A DNA stretch of 64,000 nt from Cellulomonas alba (GCF_030362835.1 NZ_JAUCGQ010000001.1:2459461-2523460), one strand, 5' to 3'; counted from the stretch's first letter, positions 53,513 to 62,942 are shown. Made by a program: numbers and translations. The notes: generated by a model from the sequence alone, not told the origin.

Positions 53513-55297
53513 GTGACGACGGCCCCGCTCCTCGAGGACACGTACGACGGCGCGCACCCGGTCCGCACGCTCACCGGGCTGTTCCGCGGCCAGCGCCGCA
53601 ACGTCGGCGTCGCGACGGCGGCGTTCGTCGTCAAGCACTCGCCGGTCTGGGTGATCCCGTTGCTCACGGCGAACGTCATCGACGTCGTCGTCGACCACCG
53701 GCCGCTGCGCGAGCTGTGGGTCACCGCGGTGCTGATGGCGCTGTTCATCGTCCAGAACCTGCCTCTGCACCAGCTCTACGTCCGCTCGCTGTCGCGCGCG
53801 GTGCGCACCGTCGAGACGAACCTCCGCATGGCGCTCGCGCGCCGGCTGCAGGAGTTGTCGATCGGCTACCACCGCCGCACCTCGGCGGGCATGCTCCAGA
53901 CGAAGATCGTGCGCGACGTCGAGAACGTCGTCGAGAGCTGCCGGCAGGCGTTCGACACCGGGATGGCGGCCGCCACCACGCTGGTCGGCGCGGTCGTCAT
54001 CACCGCCTTCCGCGTCCCGGAGTTCCTGCCGGTGTACGCGCTCGCGGTGCCGGCCGCCGCGGCGCTCGTCGTGTCGATGCGGCGGCGCATGTCGGCGCGC
54101 AACGCGGCGTACCGCACCGAGGTCGAGCACATGTCCGCCCGCGTCTCCGAGATGACGCACCTGATCCCGATCACGCGCGCGCACGCGCTCGAGCGCGACG
54201 AGCTCTCGCGCATGGACGCGACGCTGGTCGGCGTGCGTCAGGCCGGGTTCCGGCTCGACGTGACGAACGGCTGGTTCGGCGCGCTGTCGTGGATCCTGAT
54301 GCAGCTGCTGTCGGTCGGGTGCCTCATCGGTGCGGCGTGGGTCGCGTGGAGCGGCCGGTTCGGCATGACCGCGGGCGACGTCACGATGCTGTCGTCGTAC
54401 TTCGTGGCGCTGACCGGCGCCGTGACCGCACTGATGAGCATGGCGCCGATCGTCACGAAGGGCCTCGAGTCGGTGCGGTCGATGGGCGAGGTGCTGACGT
54501 CGCCGGACCTCGAGCGCAACGCGGGCAAGGCCGAGGTCGGGGCGGTCGAGGGGCAGCTCGACTTCGAGGCGGTCTCGTTCGCCTACGCCGACGCCCCCGA
54601 CGAGTCCGCGGTCGACGGCCTCGACCTGCACGTGCGGGCCGGCGAGACGATCGCGCTCGTGGGCCCGTCGGGCTCCGGCAAGTCGACCGTGCTCAACCTG
54701 GTGATCGGCTTCCTGACGCCGACCGCCGGCCGCATCGTGCTCGACGGCCGCGACCTCGTCGAGCTGGACCTGCGCACGTACCGCCGGTTCCTCGCCGTGG
54801 TGCCGCAGGAGTCGCTGCTGTTCGAGGGCACGGTGCGCGACAACGTCACCTACGGGTCGCGCGACCACTCCGACGCGGCGGTGCTGGCGGCGCTGCGCGA
54901 CGCCAACGCGCTCGAGTTCGTCGAGGAGATGGGCGGCCTCGACGCGCTGATCGGCGAGCGCGGGGCGCGGCTGTCGGGCGGGCAGCGGCAGCGGCTCGCG
55001 ATCGCGCGGGCGCTGATCCGCGACCCGCGCGTGCTGGTCCTCGACGAGGCGACCTCGGCGCTCGACACGGCGTCCGAGCGGCTGGTGCAGGAGGCGCTCG
55101 CCCGGCTGATGCGCGGCCGCACCACGTTCGTCGTGGCGCACCGGCTGTCGACCATCCGCGGCGCTGACCGCATCGCGGTGCTCCGGCACGGCCGGCTTGT
55201 GGAGCTCGGCACGCACGCCGACCTGCTGGCCGCCGACGGCGCGTACGCCGAGCTGACCCGCCTGTCGGCGGGCCCGGGCGTCCCGGTCGGCGGCTGA
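53513..55297 (+). CDS. ABC exporter, fused permease and ATPase half-transporter
   Basis: 594 aa from the leaderless GTG at 53513. Six TM helices (~30-310) with intracellular loops (SIGYHRRTSAGMLQTKIVRD), then the NBD: Walker A LVGPSGSGKSTVLN, Q-loop VVPQESLLFEGTVRDN, signature LSGGQRQRLAIARAL, Walker B VLVLDEATSALDTASE, H-loop VVAHRLSTI. It probably forms a homodimer exporting lipid, peptide or drug-like substrates; no second half-transporter is adjacent. It is not CydC or CydD by sequence character or position. Confidence 0.92.
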   Translation: MTTAPLLEDTYDGAHPVRTLTGLFRGQRRNVGVATAAFVVKHSPVWVIPLLTANVIDVVVDHRPLRELWVTAVLMALFIVQNLPLHQLYVRSLSRAVRTVETNLRMALARRLQELSIGYHRRTSAGMLQTKIVRDVENVVESCRQAFDTGMAAATTLVGAVVITAFRVPEFLPVYALAVPAAAALVVSMRRRMSARNAAYRTEVEHMSARVSEMTHLIPITRAHALERDELSRMDATLVGVRQAGFRLDVTNGWFGALSWILMQLLSVGCLIGAAWVAWSGRFGMTAGDVTMLSSYFVALTGAVTALMSMAPIVTKGLESVRSMGEVLTSPDLERNAGKAEVGAVEGQLDFEAVSFAYADAPDESAVDGLDLHVRAGETIALVGPSGSGKSTVLNLVIGFLTPTAGRIVLDGRDLVELDLRTYRRFLAVVPQESLLFEGTVRDNVTYGSRDHSDAAVLAALRDANALEFVEEMGGLDALIGERGARLSGGQRQRLAIARALIRDPRVLVLDEATSALDTASERLVQEALARLMRGRTTFVVAHRLSTIRGADRIAVLRHGRLVELGTHADLLAADGAYAELTRLSAGPGVPVGG

Positions 55298-55517
55298 CCT
55301 CGTGGACGGCCAGTCGGCTGGACCCACGGCGTGCGACAGGTGCGGGCGAACGGGTCGGGCGCGGCGTGTCGGGGACCTTCCGGCCCGACCGAACGGGCTC
55401 GACCGCACCGTGCGCACGCGCACCCGCCGACCGCCCACAGGCGCGCCCGGCCGGGTGCGCGTCCACAGCACGGCCCCGCGGCCGCAGCGCCTCACGGCTG
55501 GGCCCGAGGCTCGGCGG

Positions 55518-56420
55518 ATGGATGCGTACGACGTCGTCAGTCACCTCCGCGACCTCGGCGGTGTGGCGCGGACCGGCGACCTGCTGCGGCGGGGAGTCGC
55601 CCGGCGCGCGTTGAGCAGAGCGCGCGAACGGGGAGCCGTCGCGGCGGTCGGCCACGGCTGCGTTGCGATCCTTGGCGCCCCACCGGAGCTCGTCGCTGCC
55701 GTGCGAGCGCGTGGCGCCGTCACCTGCGTCTCGGCCCTGCTGCGGTACGGGCTCCCGCTTCGGTCGCCACCCGGTCAGCACCACGTCGCCATCGACACCC
55801 ATCGCGGCGCGCCTCGGCGAGGACTGCTGCCGTCGACCGTCCGGCTGCACTGGACCGCTCAGGCCCACGCCGACGGTCTCGTGGTGCCGCCGGCTGTCGC
55901 ATTGGGCCACGCGGCCCGATGCCTGCAGCTCCCCGACCTCGTCGCAGCGGTCGACGCCGCCCTTGCACGCGGCCTGGTGCGTCGCGTCGACCTCGCCGCG
56001 CAGAGCCCGCGCGCCGGAGCTGCGCTGTTCCGCCGTGCGCTCGCGCTCGCGGACGCGCGTAGCGGGTCGTTCCAGGAGTCGATCGTGCGGGTCGCCCTGG
56101 TGGAGGCGGGCCTCGACGTGGAGCCACAGGTCCGGATCCCGGGCGTCGGCCGGGTCGATCTGCTCGTCGACCGGCACATCGTGGTCGAGGCAGACGGGTT
56201 CGCGTACCACGGGGACCGGGTCGCGTTCCGGGAGGACCGCCGGCGTGATCGGCGGCTCGAGCTCGCCGGCCACCCGGTACTGCGCTACGCCTTCGAGGAC
56301 GCGGTGCACGGGGTCGAGCACCTGGTGGACGAGGTGACGCGATTGGTCGCCGCGACCTCGGGTGCGGCGGACGTGCGCCGCGCGTCGCGTGCGAATGGTG
56401 CGGGTGACCGCCGGGCATGA
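55518..56420 (+). CDS. AbiEi-like winged helix plus DUF559 (Vsr-like) endonuclease-fold protein
   Basis: 300 aa from the ATG at 55518. Residues ~1-60 resemble the AbiEi/type IV antitoxin winged helix (HLRDLGGVARTGDLLRRGVA, RRALSRARERGAV). A middle helical part leads to a C-terminal DUF559 domain: PQVRIPGVGRVDLLVDRHIV, VEADGFAYHGDRVAFREDRR, RDRRLELAGHPVLRYAF. The Asp (GRVDLL), Glu (VEADG) and downstream basic residues keep the PD-(D/E)xK/Vsr-like active site. Such proteins occur in several copies in actinobacterial genomes with unproven roles in defence or DNA repair. A bona fide toxin partner is not seen. Confidence 0.8.
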   Translation: MDAYDVVSHLRDLGGVARTGDLLRRGVARRALSRARERGAVAAVGHGCVAILGAPPELVAAVRARGAVTCVSALLRYGLPLRSPPGQHHVAIDTHRGAPRRGLLPSTVRLHWTAQAHADGLVVPPAVALGHAARCLQLPDLVAAVDAALARGLVRRVDLAAQSPRAGAALFRRALALADARSGSFQESIVRVALVEAGLDVEPQVRIPGVGRVDLLVDRHIVVEADGFAYHGDRVAFREDRRRDRRLELAGHPVLRYAFEDAVHGVEHLVDEVTRLVAATSGAADVRRASRANGAGDRRA

Positions 56421-56599
56421 GCGTGCTCGACCCTCGACGCGCTGCGGGTCGGCGCTCGACCGCACATCTCGCACCGCGCTCGGTGGAGCACGGGCGGAGG
56501 GGCTCTGCACCAGGCGGGTCTCGAGCCTCACTGGCCGGCGTCGGGCCTCGGTGCGCGCGGCCCGGCCCCGGTGCACGCCGGCCAGCCGGCCGGCTGCCG

Positions 56600-57172
56600 T
56601 CAGGCGGCGGTCGACGGCAGGAGCTCGACGCCCGCGGCGGCGAGCTCCTGGCGGGCCGCGGCGCCCAGCCCCGGGGTGACCGGGACCGTGAGGTCGGTGA
56701 GGACCCGCGTGCGCAGCCCTGCGGCGTGCGCGTCGAGCGCCGTGGCCCGCACGCAGTGCGACTCGGCGATGCCGACGACGTCGACGTCGGTGACGTCGGC
56801 GGACCGCAGGATCTCCTCGAGGTCGCGGCCCGCGGGGTCGACGCCCTCGAAGCCCGAGTACGCGGCGGCGTAGGCGCCCTTCTTGACGCTCGCGTCCGGC
56901 GCGAGGTCGGCGAGCGCGGGGTGCAGCTCGGCCTCGGCGGTGCCGGCGACGCCGTGCGGCGGCCAGGTGTCGACGAAGTCCGGGTGGTCCGAGAAGTGCG
57001 CGCCGGGGTCGACGTGCCAGTCCTGCGTCGTGACCACCAGGTCGTACGCGCCGCGGTTTGCCGCCGCGTACCGCGCGATCGCCTCGGCCACGGCGTTGCC
57101 GCCCTCGACCGCGAGCGCGCCCCCCTCGCAGAACGTGGGCTGGACGTCGACGACGAGCAGGGCGCGTGCCAT
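56600..57172 (-). CDS. pncA: Nicotinamidase / pyrazinamidase
   Basis: 190 aa isochorismatase-fold amidase making nicotinate from nicotinamide for NAD salvage. The catalytic triad is visible as Asp9 (LLVVDVQPTF), Lys97/98 (ASVKKGAYAAAYSGFEG) and Cys140 (GIAESHCVRATALDAHAAGL). Metal ligands are Asp51 and His53 (TTQDWHVDPGAHFSDHP) with His59. Conversion of pyrazinamide is a family property. It is divergent from the sugar dehydrogenase gene and convergent with the DUF559 gene. Confidence 0.94.
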   Translation of the reverse strand: MARALLVVDVQPTFCEGGALAVEGGNAVAEAIARYAAANRGAYDLVVTTQDWHVDPGAHFSDHPDFVDTWPPHGVAGTAEAELHPALADLAPDASVKKGAYAAAYSGFEGVDPAGRDLEEILRSADVTDVDVVGIAESHCVRATALDAHAAGLRTRVLTDLTVPVTPGLGAAARQELAAAGVELLPSTAA

Positions 57173-57229
57173 GACGTCAGCGTCGCACGCCGTGGTGGCG
57201 CCGCGCACCGGAGCGTGGTCCGCTGGGGC

Positions 57230-58447
57230 ATGCGCCGCAGAACGCGCCACCTCGGACCGACCACCACGGCCGCGCAGGCCGCCGTCGCCCTCGCGGCGGT
57301 GGCGCTGGCGGTGGCTGGCTGCACCAGCGGCGGTTCGTCGTCCGCGACGACCACGCCCGCCACCGCGCCGCCCGCCACCACGCCGGCCGCCCCCGCGACG
57401 ACGACCCCCGCCACGTCCGCGCCGACCACCCCGGCGACCCCGAGCTCCGGCCCGACCGGCACCCCCACGGGCGCGCAGGACGTCGTCACCGGGCTCTCCG
57501 TCCCCTGGGGGATCGCGTTCCTGCCGCAGGGCGACGCGCTCGTCACGCTGCGTGACGACGCCCGGATCATCGACGTCGCGCCCGACGGCACGACGACCCC
57601 GATCACCGGTGCGGGGGCCGACCAGCTCCGCCGTACCGTCGTCCACCAGGGCGAGGGCGGCCTGCTCGGCATCGCCGTGCTGACGCCCGCGACCGGCGAC
57701 CAGGCCGAGATCGCGGTGTACGCGACGACGGACAGCGACAACCGCGTGCTGCGCGGCACGCTCACCGGCCACTCGCTCGGCGCGCTCACGCCGATCCTCA
57801 CGGGCATCCACAAGGCGTCGAACCACGACGGCGGCCGGCTCGCGGTGGGCCCCGACGGCTACCTCTACGTCACGACGGGGGACGCCACCGACCGCCCGAC
57901 CGCGCAGGACCGCTCGACCCTCAACGGCAAGATCCTGCGCATCACGCCCGACGGCGACCCCGCGCCCGACAACCCCTTCCCGGGATCGCCCGTGTGGTCG
58001 TACGGGCACCGCAACGTGCAGGGCATCGGCTGGAGCGCGGACGGCCGCATGTTCGCCTCGGAGTTCGGCCAGGACACGTGGGACGAGCTGAACCTCATCG
58101 TCAAGGGCGCGAACTACGGCTGGCCGACGGTCGAGGGCATCGCGCACGACGGCCGGTTCCACGACCCGCTCGTGCAGTGGCACACCGACGAGGCGAGCCC
58201 GAGCGGCATCGCGGTGACGCCGGACGCGGTGTACCTCGCGGCGCTGCACGGCGCGCGGCTGTGGCGGGTCCCGCTGACGGCGACGGGCGTCGGCACGCCA
58301 CAGGCGTTCTTCACCGGCACGTACGGCCGCCTGCGCGCGGTCGCGGTCTCGCCGTCCGGCGAGCTCTGGGTCCTGACGAACAACACGGACGGCCGCGGCC
58401 GGCCGAAGCCCGGCGACGACCGCATCGTGCGGCTGACGTTCGGCTGA
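57230..58447 (+). CDS. PQQ-dependent sugar dehydrogenase family lipoprotein
   Basis: 405 aa. Lipoprotein signal (AAVALAAVALAVAGCTSGG, lipobox AVAGC), then a Thr/Pro/Ala linker to ~80. The six-bladed beta-propeller of soluble aldose sugar dehydrogenases follows: GLSVPWGIAFLPQGDALVTL, HQGEGGLLGIAVL, HKASNHDGGRLAVGPDGYLY, LNGKILRITPDGDPAPDNPF, YGHRNVQGIGWSADGRMFAS and NYGWPTVEG. The conserved His in blade 2/3 and the YGHRNVQG element match PQQ and calcium sites. It probably oxidises aldoses at the outer face of the membrane, given PQQ supply. Confidence 0.9.
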   Translation: MRRRTRHLGPTTTAAQAAVALAAVALAVAGCTSGGSSSATTTPATAPPATTPAAPATTTPATSAPTTPATPSSGPTGTPTGAQDVVTGLSVPWGIAFLPQGDALVTLRDDARIIDVAPDGTTTPITGAGADQLRRTVVHQGEGGLLGIAVLTPATGDQAEIAVYATTDSDNRVLRGTLTGHSLGALTPILTGIHKASNHDGGRLAVGPDGYLYVTTGDATDRPTAQDRSTLNGKILRITPDGDPAPDNPFPGSPVWSYGHRNVQGIGWSADGRMFASEFGQDTWDELNLIVKGANYGWPTVEGIAHDGRFHDPLVQWHTDEASPSGIAVTPDAVYLAALHGARLWRVPLTATGVGTPQAFFTGTYGRLRAVAVSPSGELWVLTNNTDGRGRPKPGDDRIVRLTFG

Positions 58448-58466
58448 CGCCCGGCGCGATGCTCGG

Positions 58467-58530
58467 CCCCCGCCGGCCCCCGCCGACCTGCCGGCCCCCG
58501 CCGGCCCCGCCCCCGCCGGCCCCGCGTCCG
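58467..58530. repeat. C/G-rich simple repeat before metG
   Basis: Repeated CCCCCGCCGG-type units (GCCGGCCCC, GCCGACCTG) fill the gap between the dehydrogenase and metG. No gene is visible in it. Confidence 0.6.
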
Positions 58531-58570
58531 GCCCCGACCGACGCCGCCCCGGCCGCCCGTGCCCGCCACC

Positions 58571-58576
58571 TAGGAT
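58571..58576 (+). promoter_or_regulatory. -10 box TAGGAT, leaderless start of metG
   Basis: TAGGAT, 6-nt gap, ATG at 58583, no Shine-Dalgarno sequence. The -35 region is C-rich and unrecognisable. Confidence 0.45.
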
Positions 58577-58582
58577 CGGCGC

Positions 58583-60367
58583 ATGTCCCGCATCCTGTCC
58601 GCCGTCGCCTGGCCCTACGCGAACGGCCCCCGCCACATCGGTCACGTCGCCGGCTTCGGCGTCCCGTCGGACGTCTTCTCCCGCTACATGCGCATGGCGG
58701 GCCACGACGTGCTCATGGTGTCGGGCACGGACGAGCACGGGACGCCGATCCTCGTGCAGGCGGAGAAGGAGGGCGTGACGCCGCAGGCGCTCGCGGACCG
58801 CTACAACCGCGTGATCGTCGAGGACCTGACGCAGCTCGGACTCTCGTACGACCTGTTCACCAGGACGACGACGCGCAACCACTACGCCGTCGTCCAGGAG
58901 ATGTTCCGCACGGTGCACAAGAACGGCTACATGGTCGAGCAGTCGACCATGGGCGCGATCAGCCCGAGCACGGGACGCACGCTGCCGGACCGCTACGTCG
59001 AGGGCACGTGCCCGATCTGCGGCTACGACGGCGCGCGCGGCGACCAGTGCGACAACTGCGGCAACCAGCTCGACGCGATCGACCTGATCAACCCGCACAG
59101 CCGCATCAACGGCGAGACGCCGAAGTTCGTCGAGAGCACCCACTTCTTCCTCGACCTGCCCGCGTTCGTCGACGCGCTCGACGCCTGGCTGCGCACGCGC
59201 ACCGACTGGCGCCCGAACGTCCTCAACTTCAGCCTGAACCTGCTCGACGACCTGCGGCCGCGCGCCATGACGCGCGACATCGACTGGGGCATCCCGGTGC
59301 CGCTCGCCGGCTGGGAGGAGAACCCGAACAAGCGGCTCTACGTCTGGTTCGACGCGGTGATCGGCTACCTGTCCGCGTCGATCGAGTGGGCGCGCCGCAG
59401 CGGCGACCCCGACGCGTGGCGCCTGTGGTGGAACGACAAGGACGCGCTGTCGTACTACTTCATGGGCAAGGACAACATCACGTTCCACAGCCAGATCTGG
59501 CCCGCCGAGCTGCTGGGCTACGACGGCAAGGGCACCAAGGGCGGCGCGCCCGGCCCGTACGGCGACCTGCAGCTGCCGACGGAGGTCGTCAGCAGCGAGT
59601 TCCTGACGATGGAGGGCCGCAAGTTCGCGTCGAGCCGCGGCATCGTCATCTACGTCCGCGACATGCTCGCCCGGTACCAGCCGGACGCGCTGCGGTACTT
59701 CATCTCGGTCGCCGGCCCCGAGAACCAGGACGCCGACTTCACGTGGGCGGACTTCCTGCGCCGCACCAACGACGAGCTCGTCGCGGGCTGGGGCAACCTC
59801 GTCAACCGCACGGCGTCGATGATCCACAAGAACTTCGGCGAGATCCCGGCGGCGACCCAGCGGCTGCGCGTCGACGAGGCGCTCCTGGCGGAGACGACGA
59901 CCGCGTTCGGCCGCGTCGGGGAGCTCGTCGGCACGCACCGCCACAAGGCGGCGATCGGCGAGGCGATGCGGGTCGTCCAGGAGGCGAACCGCTACATCTC
60001 CGAGACGGAGCCGTGGAAGCTGACGAGCGACCGCGACCGGCTCGCGACCGTGCTCAACACCGCGGCGCAGGCCGTGTCGGACGCGAACACCCTGCTCGCG
60101 CCGTTCCTGCCGCACTCGGCGCAGAAGGTCCACGAGGTGCTGGGCGGCACGGGCACGTTCGCACCCCAGCCGCGCATCGAGGAGGTCACCGACCTCGACG
60201 ATGCGTCGCGCTCGTACCCGGTGATCACCGGCGACTACTCCGCCGTGCCCGCGTGGACGCCCGTCCCGGTCAAGCCGGGCACGCCGGTCGCGAAGCCGAC
60301 GCCCGTGTTCACGAAGCTCGACGACTCGATCGTCGAGGAGGAGCTGGCCCGTTACGCGGGGCTCTGA
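58583..60367 (+). CDS. metG: Methionyl-tRNA synthetase
   Basis: 594 aa class I synthetase charging tRNA-Met. HIGH motif at 18-21 ([13 protein letters not shown]), [13 protein letters not shown], a zinc knuckle with two CxxC pairs ([20 protein letters not shown]), [39 protein letters not shown] and the KMSKS-equivalent [10 protein letters not shown] (KFASS form seen in actinobacteria). The anticodon-binding helical domain covers ~385-530. No C-terminal EMAP-like tRNA-binding domain is present. Order metG-tatD-rpf matches Rv1007c-Rv1009 apart from strand. Confidence 0.96.
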   Translation: MSRILSAVAWPYANGPRHIGHVAGFGVPSDVFSRYMRMAGHDVLMVSGTDEHGTPILVQAEKEGVTPQALADRYNRVIVEDLTQLGLSYDLFTRTTTRNHYAVVQEMFRTVHKNGYMVEQSTMGAISPSTGRTLPDRYVEGTCPICGYDGARGDQCDNCGNQLDAIDLINPHSRINGETPKFVESTHFFLDLPAFVDALDAWLRTRTDWRPNVLNFSLNLLDDLRPRAMTRDIDWGIPVPLAGWEENPNKRLYVWFDAVIGYLSASIEWARRSGDPDAWRLWWNDKDALSYYFMGKDNITFHSQIWPAELLGYDGKGTKGGAPGPYGDLQLPTEVVSSEFLTMEGRKFASSRGIVIYVRDMLARYQPDALRYFISVAGPENQDADFTWADFLRRTNDELVAGWGNLVNRTASMIHKNFGEIPAATQRLRVDEALLAETTTAFGRVGELVGTHRHKAAIGEAMRVVQEANRYISETEPWKLTSDRDRLATVLNTAAQAVSDANTLLAPFLPHSAQKVHEVLGGTGTFAPQPRIEEVTDLDDASRSYPVITGDYSAVPAWTPVPVKPGTPVAKPTPVFTKLDDSIVEEELARYAGL

Positions 60368-60372
60368 CGCGC

Positions 60373-60432
60373 ATGACGGACATCCGGCGCGTCCGGCGGG
60401 CGGACGGCGTCCGCGCTGACGGGCTCCGCTGA
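60373..60432 (+). CDS. Candidate 19-codon upstream ORF in a coupled ladder
   Basis: ATG at 60373, five bases after the metG stop, encodes MTDIRRVRRADGVRADGLR and stops with TGA at 60430-60432. Its final A is the first base of the next ATG (TGATG). It is the first rung of a chain leading to tatD. No Shine-Dalgarno sequence is seen; translation would depend on ribosomes ending metG. Not a recognised protein. Confidence 0.3.
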   Translation: MTDIRRVRRADGVRADGLR

Positions 60433-60476
60433 TGGGCGGGCACCGCTGATGGGCGGCCTCCGCTGATGGGCAAGCG
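60426..60476. repeat. Three tandem 17-bp repeats creating TGATG-coupled mini-ORFs
   Basis: CCGCTGATGGGC begins each unit, at 60426, 60443 and 60460 (period 17). Because 17 is not a multiple of three, each ATG opens a new frame: ATG 60432 (MGGHR, stop 60447-60449), ATG 60449 (MGGLR, stop 60464-60466) and ATG 60466 (tatD). Each TGA overlaps the next ATG by one base. Confidence 0.8.
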
Positions 60477-61455
60477 CCGCGAGACGGGCTGGCCGCCGCC
60501 GCCGGAGGCGCTGCCGCTCCCGGTGGTGGACAACCACACGCACCTCGACACGGTCGTCGACTGGCTCGCGGACGGCTGGGACGGGCCACCGGCAGGCGCA
60601 GGCGCGGGCGCGGCCGAGCCCCCCGCTGAGACCCCCGCCGAGCCCCCCGCAGAGCCCCGCCTCGTCGGCCTCACCGAGCAGCTCGAGCGCGCCGCGGCCG
60701 TCGGCGTCCCGCGGATGGTCCAGGTGGGGTGCGACCTCGACGCGGTCGCGTGGACCGACGCCGTGGTGCGCGAGGACGCGCGGCTGCTCGGCGCGGTCGC
60801 GATCCACCCCAACGAGGCCGTGCTGCACGCCGGCGTCCGCGAGGTCGCGCCCGACGGCCTCGACCCCGACCCGCAGCCGCGCCACGACGTCCCGCTCGAC
60901 GAGGCGCTCGCCCGCGTCGCCGCGACCGCCCGGGCGAACCCGCGCATCCGCGCGATCGGCGAGACGGGTCTCGACCACTTCCGGGCCGGTCCGCGCGGCC
61001 GCGAGGTCCAGCGCGACGCGTTCCGGTCCCACGTCGCGCTCGCCAAGGAGCTCGGCCTCGCGCTGCAGATCCACGACCGCGACGCGCACGGCGAGGTCGT
61101 CGACGTCCTGCTGGCCGACGGCGCGCCCGACCGCACCGTGTTCCACTGCTTCTCGGGTGACGCGGAGCTCGCCCGGCTGGCAGTCGAGCACGGCTGGTAC
61201 CTCTCGTTCGCCGGGCCGGTCTCGTTCCGCGCGAACGACGAGGTGCGCGCCGCGCTCCGCGAGGTGCCGCCCTCGCTGCTGCTGGTCGAGACGGACGCGC
61301 CGTACCTCACGGTCCACCCGTTCCGCGGCCGCCCGAACGCGCCGTACCTGCTGCCCGGCACCGTCCGCACCGTCGCCGACGTGCAGGGACGCGCGCTCGA
61401 CGAGGTGTGCGCGGCGATCGACGCGACGTCACGCGCGGTGTACGGCGACTGGTGA
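60466..61455 (+). CDS. tatD: TatD-family metal-dependent hydrolase
   Basis: 329 aa TIM-barrel deoxyribonuclease-type hydrolase. Metal ligands in VVDNHTHLDTV (HxH), GAVAIHPNEAVL, AIGETGLDHFR (Glu), IHDRDAHGEVVDVL (His), FHCFSGDAELA and LLVETDAPYLTVHPFRGRPN (Asp). It is longer than the usual ~260 aa because of a Pro/Ala/Glu-rich insertion (~42-68) and a second insert near 120. TatD enzymes are 3'-5' DNases linked to DNA quality control. The ATG is the last of a ladder of repeat-generated ATGs. It lies between metG and the rpf genes, as in Rv1008. Confidence 0.93.
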   Translation: MGKRRETGWPPPPEALPLPVVDNHTHLDTVVDWLADGWDGPPAGAGAGAAEPPAETPAEPPAEPRLVGLTEQLERAAAVGVPRMVQVGCDLDAVAWTDAVVREDARLLGAVAIHPNEAVLHAGVREVAPDGLDPDPQPRHDVPLDEALARVAATARANPRIRAIGETGLDHFRAGPRGREVQRDAFRSHVALAKELGLALQIHDRDAHGEVVDVLLADGAPDRTVFHCFSGDAELARLAVEHGWYLSFAGPVSFRANDEVRAALREVPPSLLLVETDAPYLTVHPFRGRPNAPYLLPGTVRTVADVQGRALDEVCAAIDATSRAVYGDW

Positions 61456-61484
61456 GGGAGCGCCCGGACGAGGGACGTTCGGCT

Positions 61485-61513
61485 ATGACGGATCATCACG
61501 GATCGGTTACGGT
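61485..61513 (+). promoter_or_regulatory. Promoter of the first rpf-like gene, with conserved spacer motif
   Basis: ATGACG (61485-61490), 17-bp spacer, TACGGT (61508-61513). The segment 61495-61515 is 20/21 identical to 62954-62974 before the second rpf gene. A 6-bp hairpin (TCGGAC-GGTC-GTCCGA) follows at 61513-61528. Confidence 0.55.
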
Positions 61514-61612
61514 CGGACGGTCGTCCGAGAGGGTGGGCTCGTCGACACCGCTCAAGACCGGGCCGCGCGCGGCCGAATCGACCTGGTACTCCCTGGTGGA
61601 AGGACGCTGCCC

Positions 61613-62806
61613 GTGACGACCGACGCGACCGCCAGCCCCGTGCGGGCTTCGCGGCGCCGGGTCGTCCGCCTGACCGCCCAGGCCGCCGTCCTCGCGGTCG
61701 TCGCCGGCGCCACCAGCGCGTTCGCGGTCCTGCACAAGGACGTCACGGTCGACGTCGACGGGCACACGCAGCACGTCGAGGCGTTCGGGCGCACGGTCGG
61801 CGACGTGCTCGCCGGTGCGGGCGTGCACGTGGGGGACCGCGACCTCGTCGCGCCCGACGTCGAGGACGCGGTCGCCAACCACGGCGAGATCGTGGTGCGG
61901 CACGGGCGCAGCATCGAGGTCCAGGTCGACGGCACGCAGAAGAAGATCTGGACCACCGCGCTCACGGTCGGCGAGGCGGTCGACGACCTCGGCATCCGGC
62001 AGCGCGACGCGCGTCTCTCGGCCTCGCGCTCGGCGCCGCTGGGGCGCGACATGCTGCGCGTCTCGACCCAGAAGACGATCCACCTCGTGGTCGACGGCCA
62101 GGTGATCGACGGCGTCTCGAGCGGCGAGAGCGTGCGCGACGCGCTGCGCGACATCGGCCTGGTGCTCGAAGAGGGCGACCAGCTGTCGGTCCCGCTCGAC
62201 GCGACGGCCGTCGACGGGCTCGTCGTCCTGGTGACGCGCGCGAAGACCGACGGCACCACCGTCAAGGAGGCCGTGCCGTTCGGCACGGACAAGATCGACG
62301 ACCCGGGGATCGCCAAGGGCGAGAAGGTCGTCGTCACGCCCGGCAAGGTGGGTGTGCGGACCACGACGTACCAGCTCGACGTGGTCGGCGGCGTGGTCGT
62401 CGGTCGCACGGCGCTCGCGTCGATCGTCACGACGCCGCCCGTCGACCAGGTGGTGCACGTCGGCACGATGGTCATGCCCGACCCCTCGAGCATCAAGGTG
62501 GACCCCGGCTCGGCCCAGGCGATCGGCAAGGAGCTCGCCGCGGCCCGCGGTTGGGGCGACCAGCAGTTCGCGTGCCTCGTCGAGCTGTGGAACCGCGAGA
62601 GCGGCTGGCGCGTCAACGCCGGCAACAAGTCCTCGGGCGCGTACGGCATCCCGCAGGCGCTCCCCGGCTCGAAGATGGCGTCGGCCGGCGCCGACTGGCG
62701 CACGAACCCGGCGACCCAGATCACGTGGGGCCTGAACTACATCGCGAACCGCTACGGCACCCCCTGCCAGGCCGACGCGAGGCAGCGCTCGCAGGGCTGG
62801 TACTGA
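61613..62806 (+). CDS. Resuscitation-promoting-factor-like protein (DUF348-G5-lytic domain)
   Basis: 397 aa secreted cell-wall hydrolase of the RpfB type. GTG at 61613 with GGAAGGA about 9 nt upstream. One TM/signal segment (~22-42), then three DUF348 repeats (DVTVDVDGHTQHVEAFGRTV, RSIEVQVDGTQKKIWTTALT, KTIHLVVDGQVIDGVSSGES), a G5 domain (~215-290) and a C-terminal lysozyme-like fold (~305-397) with LVELWNRESGWRVNAGNKSS and GAYGIPQALPGSKMASAG. The Glu in WNRESGW fits the catalytic acid. This C-terminal domain is of the aggregation-promoting-factor/SLT kind rather than the classic Rpf domain. Position matches Rv1009. Confidence 0.9.
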   Translation: MTTDATASPVRASRRRVVRLTAQAAVLAVVAGATSAFAVLHKDVTVDVDGHTQHVEAFGRTVGDVLAGAGVHVGDRDLVAPDVEDAVANHGEIVVRHGRSIEVQVDGTQKKIWTTALTVGEAVDDLGIRQRDARLSASRSAPLGRDMLRVSTQKTIHLVVDGQVIDGVSSGESVRDALRDIGLVLEEGDQLSVPLDATAVDGLVVLVTRAKTDGTTVKEAVPFGTDKIDDPGIAKGEKVVVTPGKVGVRTTTYQLDVVGGVVVGRTALASIVTTPPVDQVVHVGTMVMPDPSSIKVDPGSAQAIGKELAAARGWGDQQFACLVELWNRESGWRVNAGNKSSGAYGIPQALPGSKMASAGADWRTNPATQITWGLNYIANRYGTPCQADARQRSQGWY

Positions 62807-62834
62807 CCGGCCGGACCACCCAATGTGACCCGAT

Positions 62835-62850
62835 TCACCCGATCGGGTGA
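62835..62850. repeat. 16-bp perfect palindrome after first rpf-like gene
   Basis: TCACCCGATCGGGTGA, 29 bp past the stop. It could form a 6-bp hairpin (terminator) or be an operator. GTGACCCG lies just before it at 62825-62832. Confidence 0.5.
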
Positions 62851-62942
62851 CGAACTTGTCATTCGTCTGCCGTGACCTGGACCGGCGTCCTGATCGGGCC
62901 CCGACGGGCGCCGCCGCGGGCGGCTGACGGCGGGTGCGCGGC

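Noticed and set aside
53513..55297. CydC or CydD, completing cydAB
   Set aside because: Single fused half-transporter located 8 kb away beside rsmI with its own promoter; no CydDC-specific features seen.
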